A DNA stretch of 64,000 bases from Acidobacteriota bacterium (GCA_017307505.1 JAFKEE010000016.1:496001-560000); one strand, 5' to 3'. Shown: positions 9,767-18,976, counted from the first letter of the stretch. The notes: generated from the sequence alone by a model not told the origin. Numbers and translations: made by a program.

Positions 9767-12613
9767 TTAGAATCTCAATCTGATGCCTAGTTGGATTAGA
9801 CGCTGATCGAGTGCGGCGGTCCAAGCTTTCGAGGGGGCGTTGATGAGGACGCCAATACCCGAAACCAGTGCCGTGCTGTTTAGGCCCGCCACGTTGGTGC
9901 GGTTGAGAATGTTCGTTGATTCGGCAATGAATTGCACCCGCAGCGACTCATGTACGGGGAAAGCACGTACATAGCGCACATTCAGTTCCGCTGTGCGCGG
10001 GGCGAGTAGGGTGTTCCTACCGGCGAACAGGGGGCGTTGAAGACTCGCGGGAATCGACGGGTCTCCGTTCAGGATCTGATTGCTCCCGACATTAAACAGA
10101 TCGCCGCTCTGGACGGTCGCCATCAATGCGAACACATTCCCGTTGACGAGAGCACGGACGAAGGGACTTCCCGAAGAAGCCGTCGGCGTGTAGAGCAGGT
10201 TGCCGTTGAACACGTGCCGCCGATCAGTCAGCGAATTTCCCTGATCGCGGCGGCGGTTCGTCGGGTCGGACAGTACCAGGTTCGAGCTATCAATGTTGTT
10301 TTGCTCCGGCGCGTCGTCGATGGCGTGCGACCAGGTGTACGTCGCGAACGCCTCCAACCCGCGGGAGAAGCGCTTGGTCAGCGTCAGGTTCAGGCCGTTG
10401 TAGATCGACTGGCCGACAGACTCCGCGACCAGGATGTTGCCGAATCCGGCGTACACCCTCCCAGAGCCGAAGATGGGGCGGCCGTCCGCCAGCGTCAAAC
10501 CGGACGGGACGAGGTTGATGTTGCGATACACCGGCAGGCGGTTGCCGCGAGTGAAGAGGTAGGTCGCAGTCACCGCCAGATCCGACGAGAACTCTCGGCT
10601 GACCGAAACATTGGCATTGGCGGAGTACAGTGTCGCGAAGTCCGGGCTGACCGTCGTGATGTCTTGCGCGATCGCTGGCAGGCCCTGGATGCTCGTAGGC
10701 AGCACGTTCGGAAACGCGGGCGCGAACGGCTGTTGCGCGAGAAGGCTGACGGCGAAGTACTGAGGACTCCCGTTATTCAGCAGTGCACGGCGGTAGAGGT
10801 CCGTCTGAAAAGGATCGTAGAAGATTCCGCCACTCGCCCGCACAACCGTCCTCCCTTTCCCGATCGCGACGCCGAGGCGCGGCGCAAAGTTGTTCCTGTC
10901 CGTTCGAAAACGTCGCGGGTAATCGAAGGGCGAATTCTCGTTCGCGCTCGGCGGGCTGTAGACGTCGTACCGAATCCCGTAGGTGATGGTGACGTTCGAG
11001 AGGGGCTTCCAAGTGTCCTGAGCGTAGGCACCGCTGAACAGAGAGTTGTACGACATGGCCGGATTACCGAGCGTCTGGATGAAGTTCAGGTAGGCTTTGG
11101 GGTTCACGCCGGACTTTGCCGCCAGGTAGGCGGCCACATTCGGAAAGGTGTAGTTCGCAATAGTCGGCTGGACTTGGGTGTCCCGAGCGGCGCGTGCACT
11201 TCCTCCAAACTTAAACGCATGAGCGCCCCGGTTCCAGCTGAAGTTGTCGGTGAACTCAGGTGTCATTTCATCGAACAGGTAGCCCACATCGAGGGAGTTC
11301 CCGAAGTAAGCAACGCCGGGAATCGTGATCGACGGACCTGTGCCAGTCGCCTGGAAGCGATTCTGCGCCTGGCTCCGGAATGGAATCTGGAGTCGCGCCT
11401 CGTTGACCGCGTTAGCGGTAAGCACGCTCACGAGTTGCACCGCGCCGGCATGAGATCGGTCGGCAAAGGTAAAGGTGCGATCAACCAGGTACTGACCGCC
11501 GATCACCGAACTGTTGTACGGCGAATCGTTCCGATGCCCGTTGTATCGAACCGAGAGGCGGTTCGCGTTCGAAATCTGCCAGTCCAACTTGCCGAGGAAG
11601 AACGTGACGTTTTGGCTGAACGGAATGGCGTTTCCGAAGCTCTGGGGCAATCCGAGCAGCGAGAGCGTGTCGGCGGGAACCGTCACCGGCGCCGGCAGGT
11701 CTCGCTTCACATGCTCCGCGCCCGCGAAGAAGAACAGCCGATCTCGAACGATCCGCCCCCCAGCATTGCCGAAGAAACTGTCCACGTTCACCTCCGGCGT
11801 CGGGGCGCTGTCCGGAAGCAGCGCCGGCCTAGCGCTCATCGGAGTGCGACGGAACAGGTATCCGCTTTCACCGTGAAGTGCGTTTGTTCCAGAGCGGGTG
11901 ACCGTATTGAACACGGTTCCAACCGTGTTACCGAACTCGGGCGCGAAGCCATTGCTCACAGCCTGAACTTCCTGGACCCAGGTCTGCGAAATCGGGAGCA
12001 GCCGAATCCCGGCGCGGTCGCTTTGCACATTGTTGCTGCCATCCAACTGATAGTTGATCCTGCCGTTAAACCCGTTCGCGTTGACCTTGCGCGGCACGCC
12101 GAACTCGGTGTTGCTGTGGCCGCTGACATTTGGCTGCTGAAGAACGAAGTTGTACGGATTCCTGGACACGAGCGGCAGGTTGTCTACCGCGTTCGAGGAC
12201 AAGGTGGCGCCGACGTCGGTCCGCCCGACGTCGATTAACGGTGCCCCGGACTCCACTAGGACCTCTGTCGCAATGCCCTTGAGTTGCAGGGCCACATCGA
12301 TGGTCGCGACGCTGCCAGCGGTCAGAACAACGCCGGTGCGCCGATATGGGGTGAACCCGGCGGCTTCGACGGTGACCGAGTACTCACCCAGGGGCAGCAA
12401 TAGCGCCTGAAATAGGCCAGACGATGATGTCGTGGCTGTCTGGCGGTAGCCGGTTCCACCATTCACAACCTCAACATGGGCGGCGGCGACCGGTGCGCCG
12501 CTCGGATCGGTCACCGTTCCCGAGATCTGGCCGTTTATGGCCGCGGCCTGGCCGAAAGCAGCAGCGGCGATGACCGCGCCAAGTATGCAGACACGTATGA
12601 TTGCAAATTGCAT
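9767..12613 (-). CDS. TonB-dependent receptor (Oar-like) with carboxypeptidase-regulatory N-terminus
   Basis: 948 aa from the ATG at 12613, chosen because GGAGGA sits 4 bases upstream and a signal peptide begins at once (MQFAIIRVCILGAVIAAAAF). After the signal comes a carboxypeptidase-regulatory-like beta sandwich (ISGTVTDPSGAPVAAAHVEV), then a plug region (LPLVSRNPYNFVLQQPN; NGFNGRINYQLDG), then a long outer-membrane barrel with many aromatic strands, ending in phenylalanine (LIQLGIRLRF) as outer-membrane proteins do. This Oar-type architecture is expanded in Acidobacteriota, where it is thought to import polymers or glycans. The substrate is unknown. Its upstream region is occupied by the iteron-like repeats, starting 30 bp before the ATG. 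Confidence 0.9.
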   Translation of the reverse strand: MQFAIIRVCILGAVIAAAAFGQAAAINGQISGTVTDPSGAPVAAAHVEVVNGGTGYRQTATTSSSGLFQALLLPLGEYSVTVEAAGFTPYRRTGVVLTAGSVATIDVALQLKGIATEVLVESGAPLIDVGRTDVGATLSSNAVDNLPLVSRNPYNFVLQQPNVSGHSNTEFGVPRKVNANGFNGRINYQLDGSNNVQSDRAGIRLLPISQTWVQEVQAVSNGFAPEFGNTVGTVFNTVTRSGTNALHGESGYLFRRTPMSARPALLPDSAPTPEVNVDSFFGNAGGRIVRDRLFFFAGAEHVKRDLPAPVTVPADTLSLLGLPQSFGNAIPFSQNVTFFLGKLDWQISNANRLSVRYNGHRNDSPYNSSVIGGQYLVDRTFTFADRSHAGAVQLVSVLTANAVNEARLQIPFRSQAQNRFQATGTGPSITIPGVAYFGNSLDVGYLFDEMTPEFTDNFSWNRGAHAFKFGGSARAARDTQVQPTIANYTFPNVAAYLAAKSGVNPKAYLNFIQTLGNPAMSYNSLFSGAYAQDTWKPLSNVTITYGIRYDVYSPPSANENSPFDYPRRFRTDRNNFAPRLGVAIGKGRTVVRASGGIFYDPFQTDLYRRALLNNGSPQYFAVSLLAQQPFAPAFPNVLPTSIQGLPAIAQDITTVSPDFATLYSANANVSVSREFSSDLAVTATYLFTRGNRLPVYRNINLVPSGLTLADGRPIFGSGRVYAGFGNILVAESVGQSIYNGLNLTLTKRFSRGLEAFATYTWSHAIDDAPEQNNIDSSNLVLSDPTNRRRDQGNSLTDRRHVFNGNLLYTPTASSGSPFVRALVNGNVFALMATVQSGDLFNVGSNQILNGDPSIPASLQRPLFAGRNTLLAPRTAELNVRYVRAFPVHESLRVQFIAESTNILNRTNVAGLNSTALVSGIGVLINAPSKAWTAALDQRLIQLGIRLRF

Positions 12614-12642
12614 GGATTCCTCCAGAAGACGGGCCAACCGCG

Positions 12643-12870
12643 ACGGGACTTTACGTGCGCCTCAGGTGAGGAGCAGCGCCCAACGGGACTTTACGTGCGC
12701 GGCCAGCGATTGAAAATGCCCCTCATCTATCGAACGCAAGAAACCGACGGGACTTTACGTGCGCTGTTCAAAACCGCTGTGGGAAATCGGGATTTGAACG
12801 GGACATTACGTGCCCCGTAGAGCCCGTCTGTCGGGCCTTTGCGTGCGGTTCGTCGGGACCTTGCGTGCTC
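12643..12870 (+). repeat. Six iteron-like direct repeats, consensus CGGGAcTTTaCGTGC
   Basis: Three identical 18-mers ACGGGACTTTACGTGCGC start at 12643, 12683 and 12747. Three diverged copies follow at 12798 (ACGGGACATTACGTGCCC), 12831 (TCGGGCCTTTGCGTGCGG) and 12853 (TCGGGACCTTGCGTGCTC). All lie in the same orientation, with start-to-start distances of 40, 64, 51, 33 and 22 bp. Directly repeated initiator-binding sites beside AT-rich DNA are typical of iteron plasmid origins, and a plasmid-type RepA is encoded at 59.9 kb, but far away. Alternatives: transposase-binding end repeats of a lost insertion sequence, or operators of the receptor gene. The pattern is certain; the function is not. Confidence 0.75.
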
Positions 12871-12994
12871 TCTCTATATATCCTGTATATCCAAGTAGAG
12901 AACCTGTAGTCGGACCTCAAATTCCTGTGGAATTGTGGAAATCGCCAACCGCGCGCCGCAGGCGGGGAAACCGCCCACACGGCATAATCGAATT
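12871..12994. other. AT-rich segment and palindrome next to the repeats
   Basis: Directly after the last repeat comes a run rich in TATA steps (about 12871-12900: CTCTATATATCCTGTATATC), then a perfect inverted repeat AATTCC-TGT-GGAATT at 12920-12934. AT-rich DNA flanking direct repeats would suit an origin unwinding element; it would equally suit a promoter for the TPR gene at 12995. No gene is seen between 12614 and 12994. Confidence 0.45.
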
Positions 12995-13858
12995 ATGCGA
13001 AGAGCCTTGGCCAACTGGCTCAATTACCAGGGCCGAACGTCGGATCAAAGCGGAAATGTCCCCGCCGCCTTGCGTTGGTATCGACTGGCGACCCGCTTAG
13101 ATCCGAACTGGAGTGTGCCGTGGTACAACCTCGGACTGATCGCGAAGTACTCCGGCGATTGGCAAGAGTCTCTGAGGCTGAACGCACAATCGGCCGGCCT
13201 CGCTGGTGATGATGAGGCGTCATGGTGGAATCTTGGGATTGCAGCGACAGCTGTTCGCGATTGGAGGACCGCTCGGAAGGCGTGGGGTCAGGTAGGTATC
13301 GACGTTCCGCCTGGCGACGAGGAATGGCAGTGGGAGCCAACCGCTGCCTGCGTTCGTCTTAATCCAGACGGTAACGGAGAAGTTGTCTGGGGCGAGCGTA
13401 TTGATCCAGCCAGGATTGTCCTTACGAATGTGCCGCTCCCAGAAAGCAAACACAGATTCCGAGACATAGTGCTTCACGATGGGGCAGCCAATGGGCACCG
13501 CGTTTTGAATGAAACCGAAGTGCCTGTCTTTGACGAACTCGAAGTGTGGGCGCCAAGTTCCTTTGTTACGTTTGTCACTGTTCTTTTGCTGCCCAATCAC
13601 GAATCCGAACACCGGCTCATCGAGATCTGTTTAGAGATGGGGCTCGGAATTGAAGACTGGTCAACCATTCGATGGATCTGTGCGACTTGCAGCCGGGGGA
13701 ATCCCGGCCCGCATGACTGCACCGCCGGACCGCTTGCGAACGAAGATAGACGATACGCCATCGCAGCACACACGTTCGAAGAAGCAAACGAAGCGCTGAC
13801 GAGATGGGTTGCTGCCGGAACTGGCGTTGTAGTCAGATCACTAGAGTCGGCCGGCTGA
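12995..13858 (+). CDS. TPR-repeat protein of unknown function
   Basis: 287 aa from the ATG at 12995 (MRRALANWLNYQG); the preceding open frame has no protein-like content. Residues 20-110 contain two to three tetratricopeptide repeats (AALRWYRLATRLDPNWSVPW; ALAGDD..WWNLGIAATAVRDW). The middle is beta-rich with an 'ERIDPARIVLTNVPLP' stretch. The C-terminal part holds a CATCSRGNPGPHDC cluster that may bind metal. No signal peptide or membrane segment, so probably cytoplasmic. The TPR fold suggests protein-protein interaction; the partner is unknown. It converges on the S41-like gene, with only 2 bp between the stops. Confidence 0.75.
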   Translation: MRRALANWLNYQGRTSDQSGNVPAALRWYRLATRLDPNWSVPWYNLGLIAKYSGDWQESLRLNAQSAGLAGDDEASWWNLGIAATAVRDWRTARKAWGQVGIDVPPGDEEWQWEPTAACVRLNPDGNGEVVWGERIDPARIVLTNVPLPESKHRFRDIVLHDGAANGHRVLNETEVPVFDELEVWAPSSFVTFVTVLLLPNHESEHRLIEICLEMGLGIEDWSTIRWICATCSRGNPGPHDCTAGPLANEDRRYAIAAHTFEEANEALTRWVAAGTGVVVRSLESAG

Positions 13859-13860
13859 AG

Positions 13861-14883
13861 CTAGACGTGCACCAGCGTCCCCATCGCCTCATCAATGGCG
13901 ACATCCTGTGCGCCACCAGCGACCGAGGTTTCAAGATCGGGCATCACACCGCGGCCCTCCAGCATCTCGCCGCTCCAGGTGTACCAGGCGCGCGCCGGGA
14001 CGCGGACGAAGTAGCCGTGTCCGACCTTGTACGTGCTGGAACAGATCAGCCGACCTGCTGTCCGGGCTCCGACGATTGTCGCCAGGCCCCGTTCCTTCGC
14101 GAACGCTGCGATTCTCTCGCCGGCACCCGTCGTGGTCTCGTCAACGACAATCGCAATTCGACCATGGAACGGCTTCGGACCGAGACCCTCGGTGAGGATC
14201 GACACCGAATCGTCGCGGAAACCGAACTTGAGCGCCAAGAGCAGCAGACCGGCCTTCTTGGCCGGGATGAAGTCGAAAACCGGTAGGCTCTCCTTCGTGT
14301 AGCCCTTCTGCGCCCGCGCACGTGTCACGCTGTACCCGACCGGCAGCCTATCCGGAGTTAAATAGCTCATCACGCGCAGGAACGCCAACCCGCCGCCGGC
14401 GTTGCCGCGAAGGTCCAAGATAAGGCGGCTGCAGTCGCTCAACTGGGCAACGGCGTCGTCGATCTGCTTCGCGATATCGACCCCGACCGCACCTGGGAAT
14501 TTGGTGACCTTCAGCCACCCCACGCCGTCAGCGAGCTTCGACAAGAACACGTCTCCAGCCTCAGACGCCTGCGTGTAGGACGGCGCGCACTCATTGGGCT
14601 GGCAGTATTGAAAACGGGCCGAGATCCCTTTGGGGACCTTCTTCTTAGTGCTCTCGTGGAAGAATCCGGAATCGGGGGTTCCAACCGAGCGGACGAGCCG
14701 GTCCAGAGCCGAAACGAACGGCTCCGTGTTCGGCGCGTCCACTGCTGGCCTTCCCTGCTGTTCGACTTTGGCCCGCCAAGCCGCCGAATCAAATCTCGGG
14801 TCGTAGAACCGCTTCTCCACCGTCTCCGCTACGTTCTTCAGGATTTCTTGGCGTTCGGTCTTCCCAAGCTGGGTCATCATCAA
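13861..14883 (-). CDS. S41 (C-terminal processing) peptidase-like protein lacking catalytic serine
   Basis: 340 aa, no signal peptide. The tail-specific-protease fold is recognisable: RLILDLRGNAGGGLAFLRVM, then IAIVVDETTTGAGERIAAFA, then GLATIVGARTAGRL and LEGRGVMPDLE near the end. In active S41 enzymes the segment reads T-x-S-A-G/A-E with the nucleophile serine; here it is T-T-G-A-G-E, so glycine replaces serine. It may be a pseudo-protease that binds peptides or partner proteins, or the family may use another residue. It overlaps the CHAT gene by ATGA and is the last gene of the sigma/CHAT operon, suggesting a shared pathway. Fold confident; inactivity is inferred from motif alignment by eye. 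Confidence 0.82.
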   Translation of the reverse strand: MMMTQLGKTERQEILKNVAETVEKRFYDPRFDSAAWRAKVEQQGRPAVDAPNTEPFVSALDRLVRSVGTPDSGFFHESTKKKVPKGISARFQYCQPNECAPSYTQASEAGDVFLSKLADGVGWLKVTKFPGAVGVDIAKQIDDAVAQLSDCSRLILDLRGNAGGGLAFLRVMSYLTPDRLPVGYSVTRARAQKGYTKESLPVFDFIPAKKAGLLLLALKFGFRDDSVSILTEGLGPKPFHGRIAIVVDETTTGAGERIAAFAKERGLATIVGARTAGRLICSSTYKVGHGYFVRVPARAWYTWSGEMLEGRGVMPDLETSVAGGAQDVAIDEAMGTLVHV

Positions 14884-17525
14884 TCTCCTTCAATAGTTCC
14901 GTGAGGATCGCCGACCAGGCGGAACCCAGCCCAAAGGAATGGCTGAGCGTTCGATCCGTATTTCGCTAGTAGGTCTCGTTTGGCGAGCGTCAAGGCTTCT
15001 GCCTTATCGGCGCCGTTCTTCAGATGCTGGTAAAAGTTCCGCATCAACTCCGCCGTCGCGTTGTCCTCCGCGGCCCAAGTGCTGGCAACCACGGTCTTCG
15101 CGCCGGCCATTAGGAACGCTTGAACCAGGCTGTTCATGCCAGCCAGACCTTCGACTCTTCCGCTGCCCGCATCACACGCTGAAAGGGTCACCAAATTGGC
15201 ATTCAGAGGTAGGCTCAGGACTTCACGAGCTTGCAGCAACCCGTCTTGACCAGGCCCCGAGTTCTTTGCAAGACGAAGGGCGGAGCGGTCTGGAAACTGT
15301 TCATCAATACTGGCGTGAACTGCGAAGTGGATCGCGCGGTATTGTGCGAGATTTGCGGCCTTAACCGCCGTCTCCGTGGCGCTATCGCCGGTTAGCGCGT
15401 CCGCTCCGTCCACCGCCAGCGGCGTTATCGCTGCAATCTCTTTCGATGCGCCGGGCAACGCCGCAAGTGTTGGAGAGGCGTCAGCCTCGAACAAGTTTCC
15501 GCTTCTCAGGGCCATCCGCAACTTGTCGGTGGCCTGGTCACCTCCATAGCTGACGCCACCGACCGCCAGGAGCTCCTTACCCCGATGGCAGTGCTGACCG
15601 TGAACTGCCCGCGAGAGGAGAAAGTTGACCGATGCGGAGGGTGCGTAGGAGATGACAGCTCTGCTGACAAGAAGGGCTCCGGAGGCATCGACCAACGCGT
15701 CGAATGGTAGACCGTGAAGCGCTCCGTCCGGAACGATGACGATTCGGCGTGCAGACTGAGCTCCTGAGATCGGAGCCAGGAGCATTTGGTACAACTGCCT
15801 TGCCTGTTGAGCCACATCGCCAAGATCTTTGGCCGTCGCGATGTAGTGTTCTACAGCGCCTTCGATCAAGCGCCGTGGTGGCAAGACATAGCTCTTCACG
15901 TGACGCCGGCCAATCTCCAGCGCAAACGACCGGTCTTGGCCGAGAACGTACTCAAGGATAATTTCTTGAGGCTTGAGAATCGACTGAAGATCTCGGAGCC
16001 TGACGGGTTCCGGCGTGGGCAAATCCACAGGTTGCTGTGCCCGGTATTTGAATGACCGAACTTCCGTTTCCCAGAGCCTGTCCAGCAAGGACCGCCTGGT
16101 GGCGGGATTCGACTCAGAGGTAAGCCTCGTCTGCAATGCCACGAGTTGCGTCGAGTTGATCGTCGAGCCCAGCGGGACGTTTCCCTTCCGCGAACTGCGG
16201 ATCACTTCCAGTAGCCCCCGCGCCCTTGCCGCTTCGAGCACATGGAACGCCTTTGCGGGATCATTAAGCTGCAGCACCGAAAGCTCGAAGTGGCCGACGA
16301 AGACCCGGCCCATCGCACCGATGAGCGTACTTTTGTCCTTCGAGTAAGGAACCGTCTGGACCAGCTCGTCGATGAGCTTGCTCGCCTTGGCGAAGGTGCA
16401 ATCAGCCGCCTTCGTCTGACCGCTAGCAGCCTGAACCTCGGCGACGACGGCGAGTTTCTGCGGTAGGGCGTACGTGTCGCCCGCTCGCTCAGCTGCATCG
16501 ACACTCCGGTTCGCGTACGGCAGAGCGCCGCTAGCGCCATTCAACCTGAGCGCCACGTCAGCCAGTTTCGTCGTCACGTCCGACTCGATTCTGTACATTC
16601 CGGCCGCCGCGGCTATGTCTGCCGCCTGCTTCAGATCCTCGTACGCATCTTTCGGGCGGGACCCGTCCAGCAGATCGCCGAGCGTCGCCAGAATGCGCGC
16701 CTCGCGCACTCGATATCCCCGTTCGCGTGACGTCGCAAGTTCCCGTTCCAGCATTTGCTCAGCCTCGGACGCCTTCCCGGCTTCGGCGAGTAGTCTGGCC
16801 TTGCCGACGAATGCCGTGAACGGGAAGTACGCGCCTGGATTCTCCCGGTACAACCGAAGGGCGCGGTCGAAGAACTTCGTTGCATCAGGCTTACGGCCGA
16901 ATTTGCCCAAACCCTCTCCAAGAGCCGTGCTGTAGCGGATTCGTGATGCGGTATCGCCGTTGGCCTCGGCCTTGAGCGCTGCGCTGGACACGAGTTGCAG
17001 CGCGCGGACAACGTGGCCGTTAAGAAAGGCAATCGTCCCGAGTTCGCCGTCAGCCCGAGCCGCCCAGACGGAATCGCGGCGTTCGGAGGCGAGCCGACTC
17101 GCCTGCTGCCAGATCGACTCGGCCCCTTGCAGGTCGTACTGGAACAAGACATCGCCAAGCGCCGATAGGACCAGCAGCCGAAGTTCCGGATCAGCAATAG
17201 CCTCCCGCGTCGCCAGTAGGGCCCGTAGTTGCTCCGCAACGTCAGCCAGTCGGCCGGACTCAACCCTCCCTCGGAGCCTCACCGCGGAACAGAAGACCGT
17301 CGTCTTTTCGTCGCGCGGAAGTGCGGACCGTGCCTCCATTCGGCTGAGACGCTCCGCCGCATCTGCCCAGTTATTGAGCCAAACCAGGTGCTTAACGTAA
17401 TCGAGGGTGTCGGAATCAGGAACCGGAGGAGCGGCGCGCCTGCGTACGAGGGTGAAACTGGCGACAAGAACAAGAAGCCCCACGATTAGCGCAACGCCGA
17501 TACCTTTGGCCAGTCGGATTGACAT
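14880..17525 (-). CDS. Membrane-anchored TPR-CHAT caspase-like protease
   Basis: 881 aa. An N-terminal membrane segment (residues 8-28, GIGVALIVGLLVLVASFTLV) is followed by an alpha-helical TPR-like array (about 35-430) with repeated A-L/A-D-x pairs, then a C-terminal CHAT domain (about 560-875). The CHAT catalytic dyad is visible: His737 in HFAVHASIDE and Cys784 in TLSACDAGSG; the closing LWAGFRLVGDP is typical. CHAT proteins are clan CD proteases that cleave specific partners; in other systems the TPR part senses an activator. The topology puts most of the protein in either cytoplasm or periplasm. A TM-anchored protease in an operon with a TM-anchored anti-sigma-like protein suggests cleavage control of the sigma factor (inference). 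Confidence 0.88.
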   Translation of the reverse strand: MSIRLAKGIGVALIVGLLVLVASFTLVRRRAAPPVPDSDTLDYVKHLVWLNNWADAAERLSRMEARSALPRDEKTTVFCSAVRLRGRVESGRLADVAEQLRALLATREAIADPELRLLVLSALGDVLFQYDLQGAESIWQQASRLASERRDSVWAARADGELGTIAFLNGHVVRALQLVSSAALKAEANGDTASRIRYSTALGEGLGKFGRKPDATKFFDRALRLYRENPGAYFPFTAFVGKARLLAEAGKASEAEQMLERELATSRERGYRVREARILATLGDLLDGSRPKDAYEDLKQAADIAAAAGMYRIESDVTTKLADVALRLNGASGALPYANRSVDAAERAGDTYALPQKLAVVAEVQAASGQTKAADCTFAKASKLIDELVQTVPYSKDKSTLIGAMGRVFVGHFELSVLQLNDPAKAFHVLEAARARGLLEVIRSSRKGNVPLGSTINSTQLVALQTRLTSESNPATRRSLLDRLWETEVRSFKYRAQQPVDLPTPEPVRLRDLQSILKPQEIILEYVLGQDRSFALEIGRRHVKSYVLPPRRLIEGAVEHYIATAKDLGDVAQQARQLYQMLLAPISGAQSARRIVIVPDGALHGLPFDALVDASGALLVSRAVISYAPSASVNFLLSRAVHGQHCHRGKELLAVGGVSYGGDQATDKLRMALRSGNLFEADASPTLAALPGASKEIAAITPLAVDGADALTGDSATETAVKAANLAQYRAIHFAVHASIDEQFPDRSALRLAKNSGPGQDGLLQAREVLSLPLNANLVTLSACDAGSGRVEGLAGMNSLVQAFLMAGAKTVVASTWAAEDNATAELMRNFYQHLKNGADKAEALTLAKRDLLAKYGSNAQPFLWAGFRLVGDPHGTIEGD

Positions 17526-17632
17526 CGATACTGCTCCCGCCGACGGGCCGGACTCCTCGGCCTCACTCTACACGGGGGATCTCCTTGGGGCGAAAAAGAT
17601 GGTTCCTGAAGTAGACGCCTGCAGACGAAAAA
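17526..17632. other. Short gap inside sigma/CHAT operon
   Basis: 107 bp between the CHAT gene start and the stop of the zinc-finger gene. It carries a GGAG-containing stretch just before the CHAT ATG and no obvious terminator, so read-through from the sigma operon is likely. Confidence 0.35.
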
Positions 17633-18310
17633 CTATTCGAGAGTTGTCGGGAAAAAATGCCAGTCCTCACCCTCTCTCTTCAATGCTAGCTGGTACTGGC
17701 CAGCATGCAAGTCTGAAAGGGTCATTGGTGTGTGGATTGTTACCACCTGGTTCTCCAGAGCGGCACCGGCTTTCGTGGTGAAAACCGTTTCGAGTGAGCC
17801 GTTTACAAGCCGCAAATCGTACTGTCCTGGTTCGTACCCTATCGGAAGCAGAATATCGGCCCGGAGATCGCCTCGCGATAACTTGATCGGCGGGCGGGCG
17901 GGCGTCTGTGTCCCTCGGGTCACAAGGAAACTGCGTAGATCCAAGACAGCGATCTCGGGCCCGATCCTTCTCGGTTGGGCGTCATGCCGATTGAACCACC
18001 AAAAGCTGCTTACGGCTCCGATAACCAACAAGATGCCGGCTGCGATTGCGAGCAATTTGCCCCGCGCCTGTGGGTTCGGACGGTTCAAACCGTCTGCCTG
18101 AAACCGGCGAAACTGCTGGTAACACGGTGAGCAACGGGAAAGGTGCTCATATCCGGGATCGCTAATCGGCCGCGAACGCTGAGCAAGTTGTCGGAGAGTC
18201 TCCTCGGACAGGCAGTCCACGCGATCCGGGTTGGGACTGGCATTCTTGAAAAACCAGTCGACCTCCCGATCGACCGGGGTCTGGTCGCGCTCGCTGTCCT
18301 CCCTGCCCAT
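17633..18310 (-). CDS. Zinc-finger, single-pass membrane anti-sigma-like protein
   Basis: 225 aa from the ATG at 18310 (MGREDSERDQ), about 11 bases after GGGAG; longer starts would overlap the sigma gene. The N-terminal half holds HLSRCSPCYQQF, matching the HxxxCxxC core of zinc-binding anti-sigma (ZAS) domains. One transmembrane helix follows at about residue 95-115 (KLLAIAAGILLVIGAVSSFW). The remaining 110 residues form a beta-rich extracytoplasmic domain (ADILLPIGYEPGQYDLRLV). It lies directly downstream of an ECF sigma gene, the standard place for its antagonist. Sequestration of the sigma factor at the membrane is inferred from family and context. Confidence 0.8.
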   Translation of the reverse strand: MGREDSERDQTPVDREVDWFFKNASPNPDRVDCLSEETLRQLAQRSRPISDPGYEHLSRCSPCYQQFRRFQADGLNRPNPQARGKLLAIAAGILLVIGAVSSFWWFNRHDAQPRRIGPEIAVLDLRSFLVTRGTQTPARPPIKLSRGDLRADILLPIGYEPGQYDLRLVNGSLETVFTTKAGAALENQVVTIHTPMTLSDLHAGQYQLALKREGEDWHFFPTTLE

Positions 18311-18383
18311 CAAAATGTTCTCCCTCGCTTTACCGTGCGTAGGGTCCGGAACAATGCCCGCCATTATCGTCTTCCGCCTGGCA

Positions 18384-18932
18384 TCAGCATTCTCCCTGCG
18401 ACCCAAGCAACTTCTTCAGTTTGTGCCGCACACGAAAGTATGCCTGATCTATGGCGCGGTCGGTAGACCCCAACTGCTCCGCTATTTCAGCCGACGTGAA
18501 CTGGGCCACCTTCAGCAAGGCCACACGACGCTCCAATTCCGTTACTTGCGCAAGGGCCTGCTCGATGGCCAGACGTTCCTCTATCGCCGTTGCATGTTGA
18601 TCGGAACTCATATACGACATCAACCGCTCGCCTTCCTCGGACCCGATCGATTCTAGCTGCACCTTTGAGCGAGAGAGGCGCAGTTCTGAGACGCCGAGGT
18701 TGTGCAGCACTGTCCACGCGAAACCATGCAGGCTCTCGATAGGACCGGACTTCCGTTCTTTTTCTTTGATCCGCTGACCGGCTTGTTCGAGCAGTCCCGT
18801 AACCACGGCTTCGTCCTGCAATGGGAACCAGCGATTGAACCTGGGGAGGAGGTCGTGGAGGGCGCGCTGGATTCGTTCAGGAAGTGGTTGCCCGTCTGAG
18901 CCTACCAGCGGGATCTTTCTTCGCGACTTCAT
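18384..18932 (-). CDS. ECF-family RNA polymerase sigma factor
   Basis: 182 aa. Sigma region 2 is present with ESLHGFAWTVLHNLGVSELR (a -10 recognition-type helix), and region 4 with VTELERRVALLKVAQFTSAE followed by the helix-turn-helix IAEQLGSTDRAIDQAYFRVR. The size and two-domain layout are those of extracytoplasmic-function sigma factors. It is the first gene of an operon with a zinc-finger membrane protein, a TPR-CHAT protease and a pseudo-S41 protein. It is transcribed from a consensus-like sigma-70 promoter rather than an obvious ECF autoregulatory one, so activity is probably controlled after translation. The target regulon is unknown. Confidence 0.88.
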   Translation of the reverse strand: MKSRRKIPLVGSDGQPLPERIQRALHDLLPRFNRWFPLQDEAVVTGLLEQAGQRIKEKERKSGPIESLHGFAWTVLHNLGVSELRLSRSKVQLESIGSEEGERLMSYMSSDQHATAIEERLAIEQALAQVTELERRVALLKVAQFTSAEIAEQLGSTDRAIDQAYFRVRHKLKKLLGSQGEC

Positions 18933-18976
18933 GGTGTAGACTGCTCACCCTTCGCTCAGAAGAGCCCGAAGTCCCC

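Noticed and set aside
10037-12238. 733-aa open frame antisense to the TonB receptor
   Set aside because: Arg-, Val- and Glu-rich mirror of a G+C-rich coding strand; the opposite frame has full receptor motifs.
12643-12870. CRISPR array
   Set aside because: Units are only 18 bp, spacing varies from 22 to 64 bp and half the copies are diverged; no cas genes nearby.
13861-18932. Type III-E CRISPR (Craspase) locus
   Set aside because: TPR-CHAT and a sigma factor occur together, but no gRAMP effector, Csx30-like gene or array is visible.
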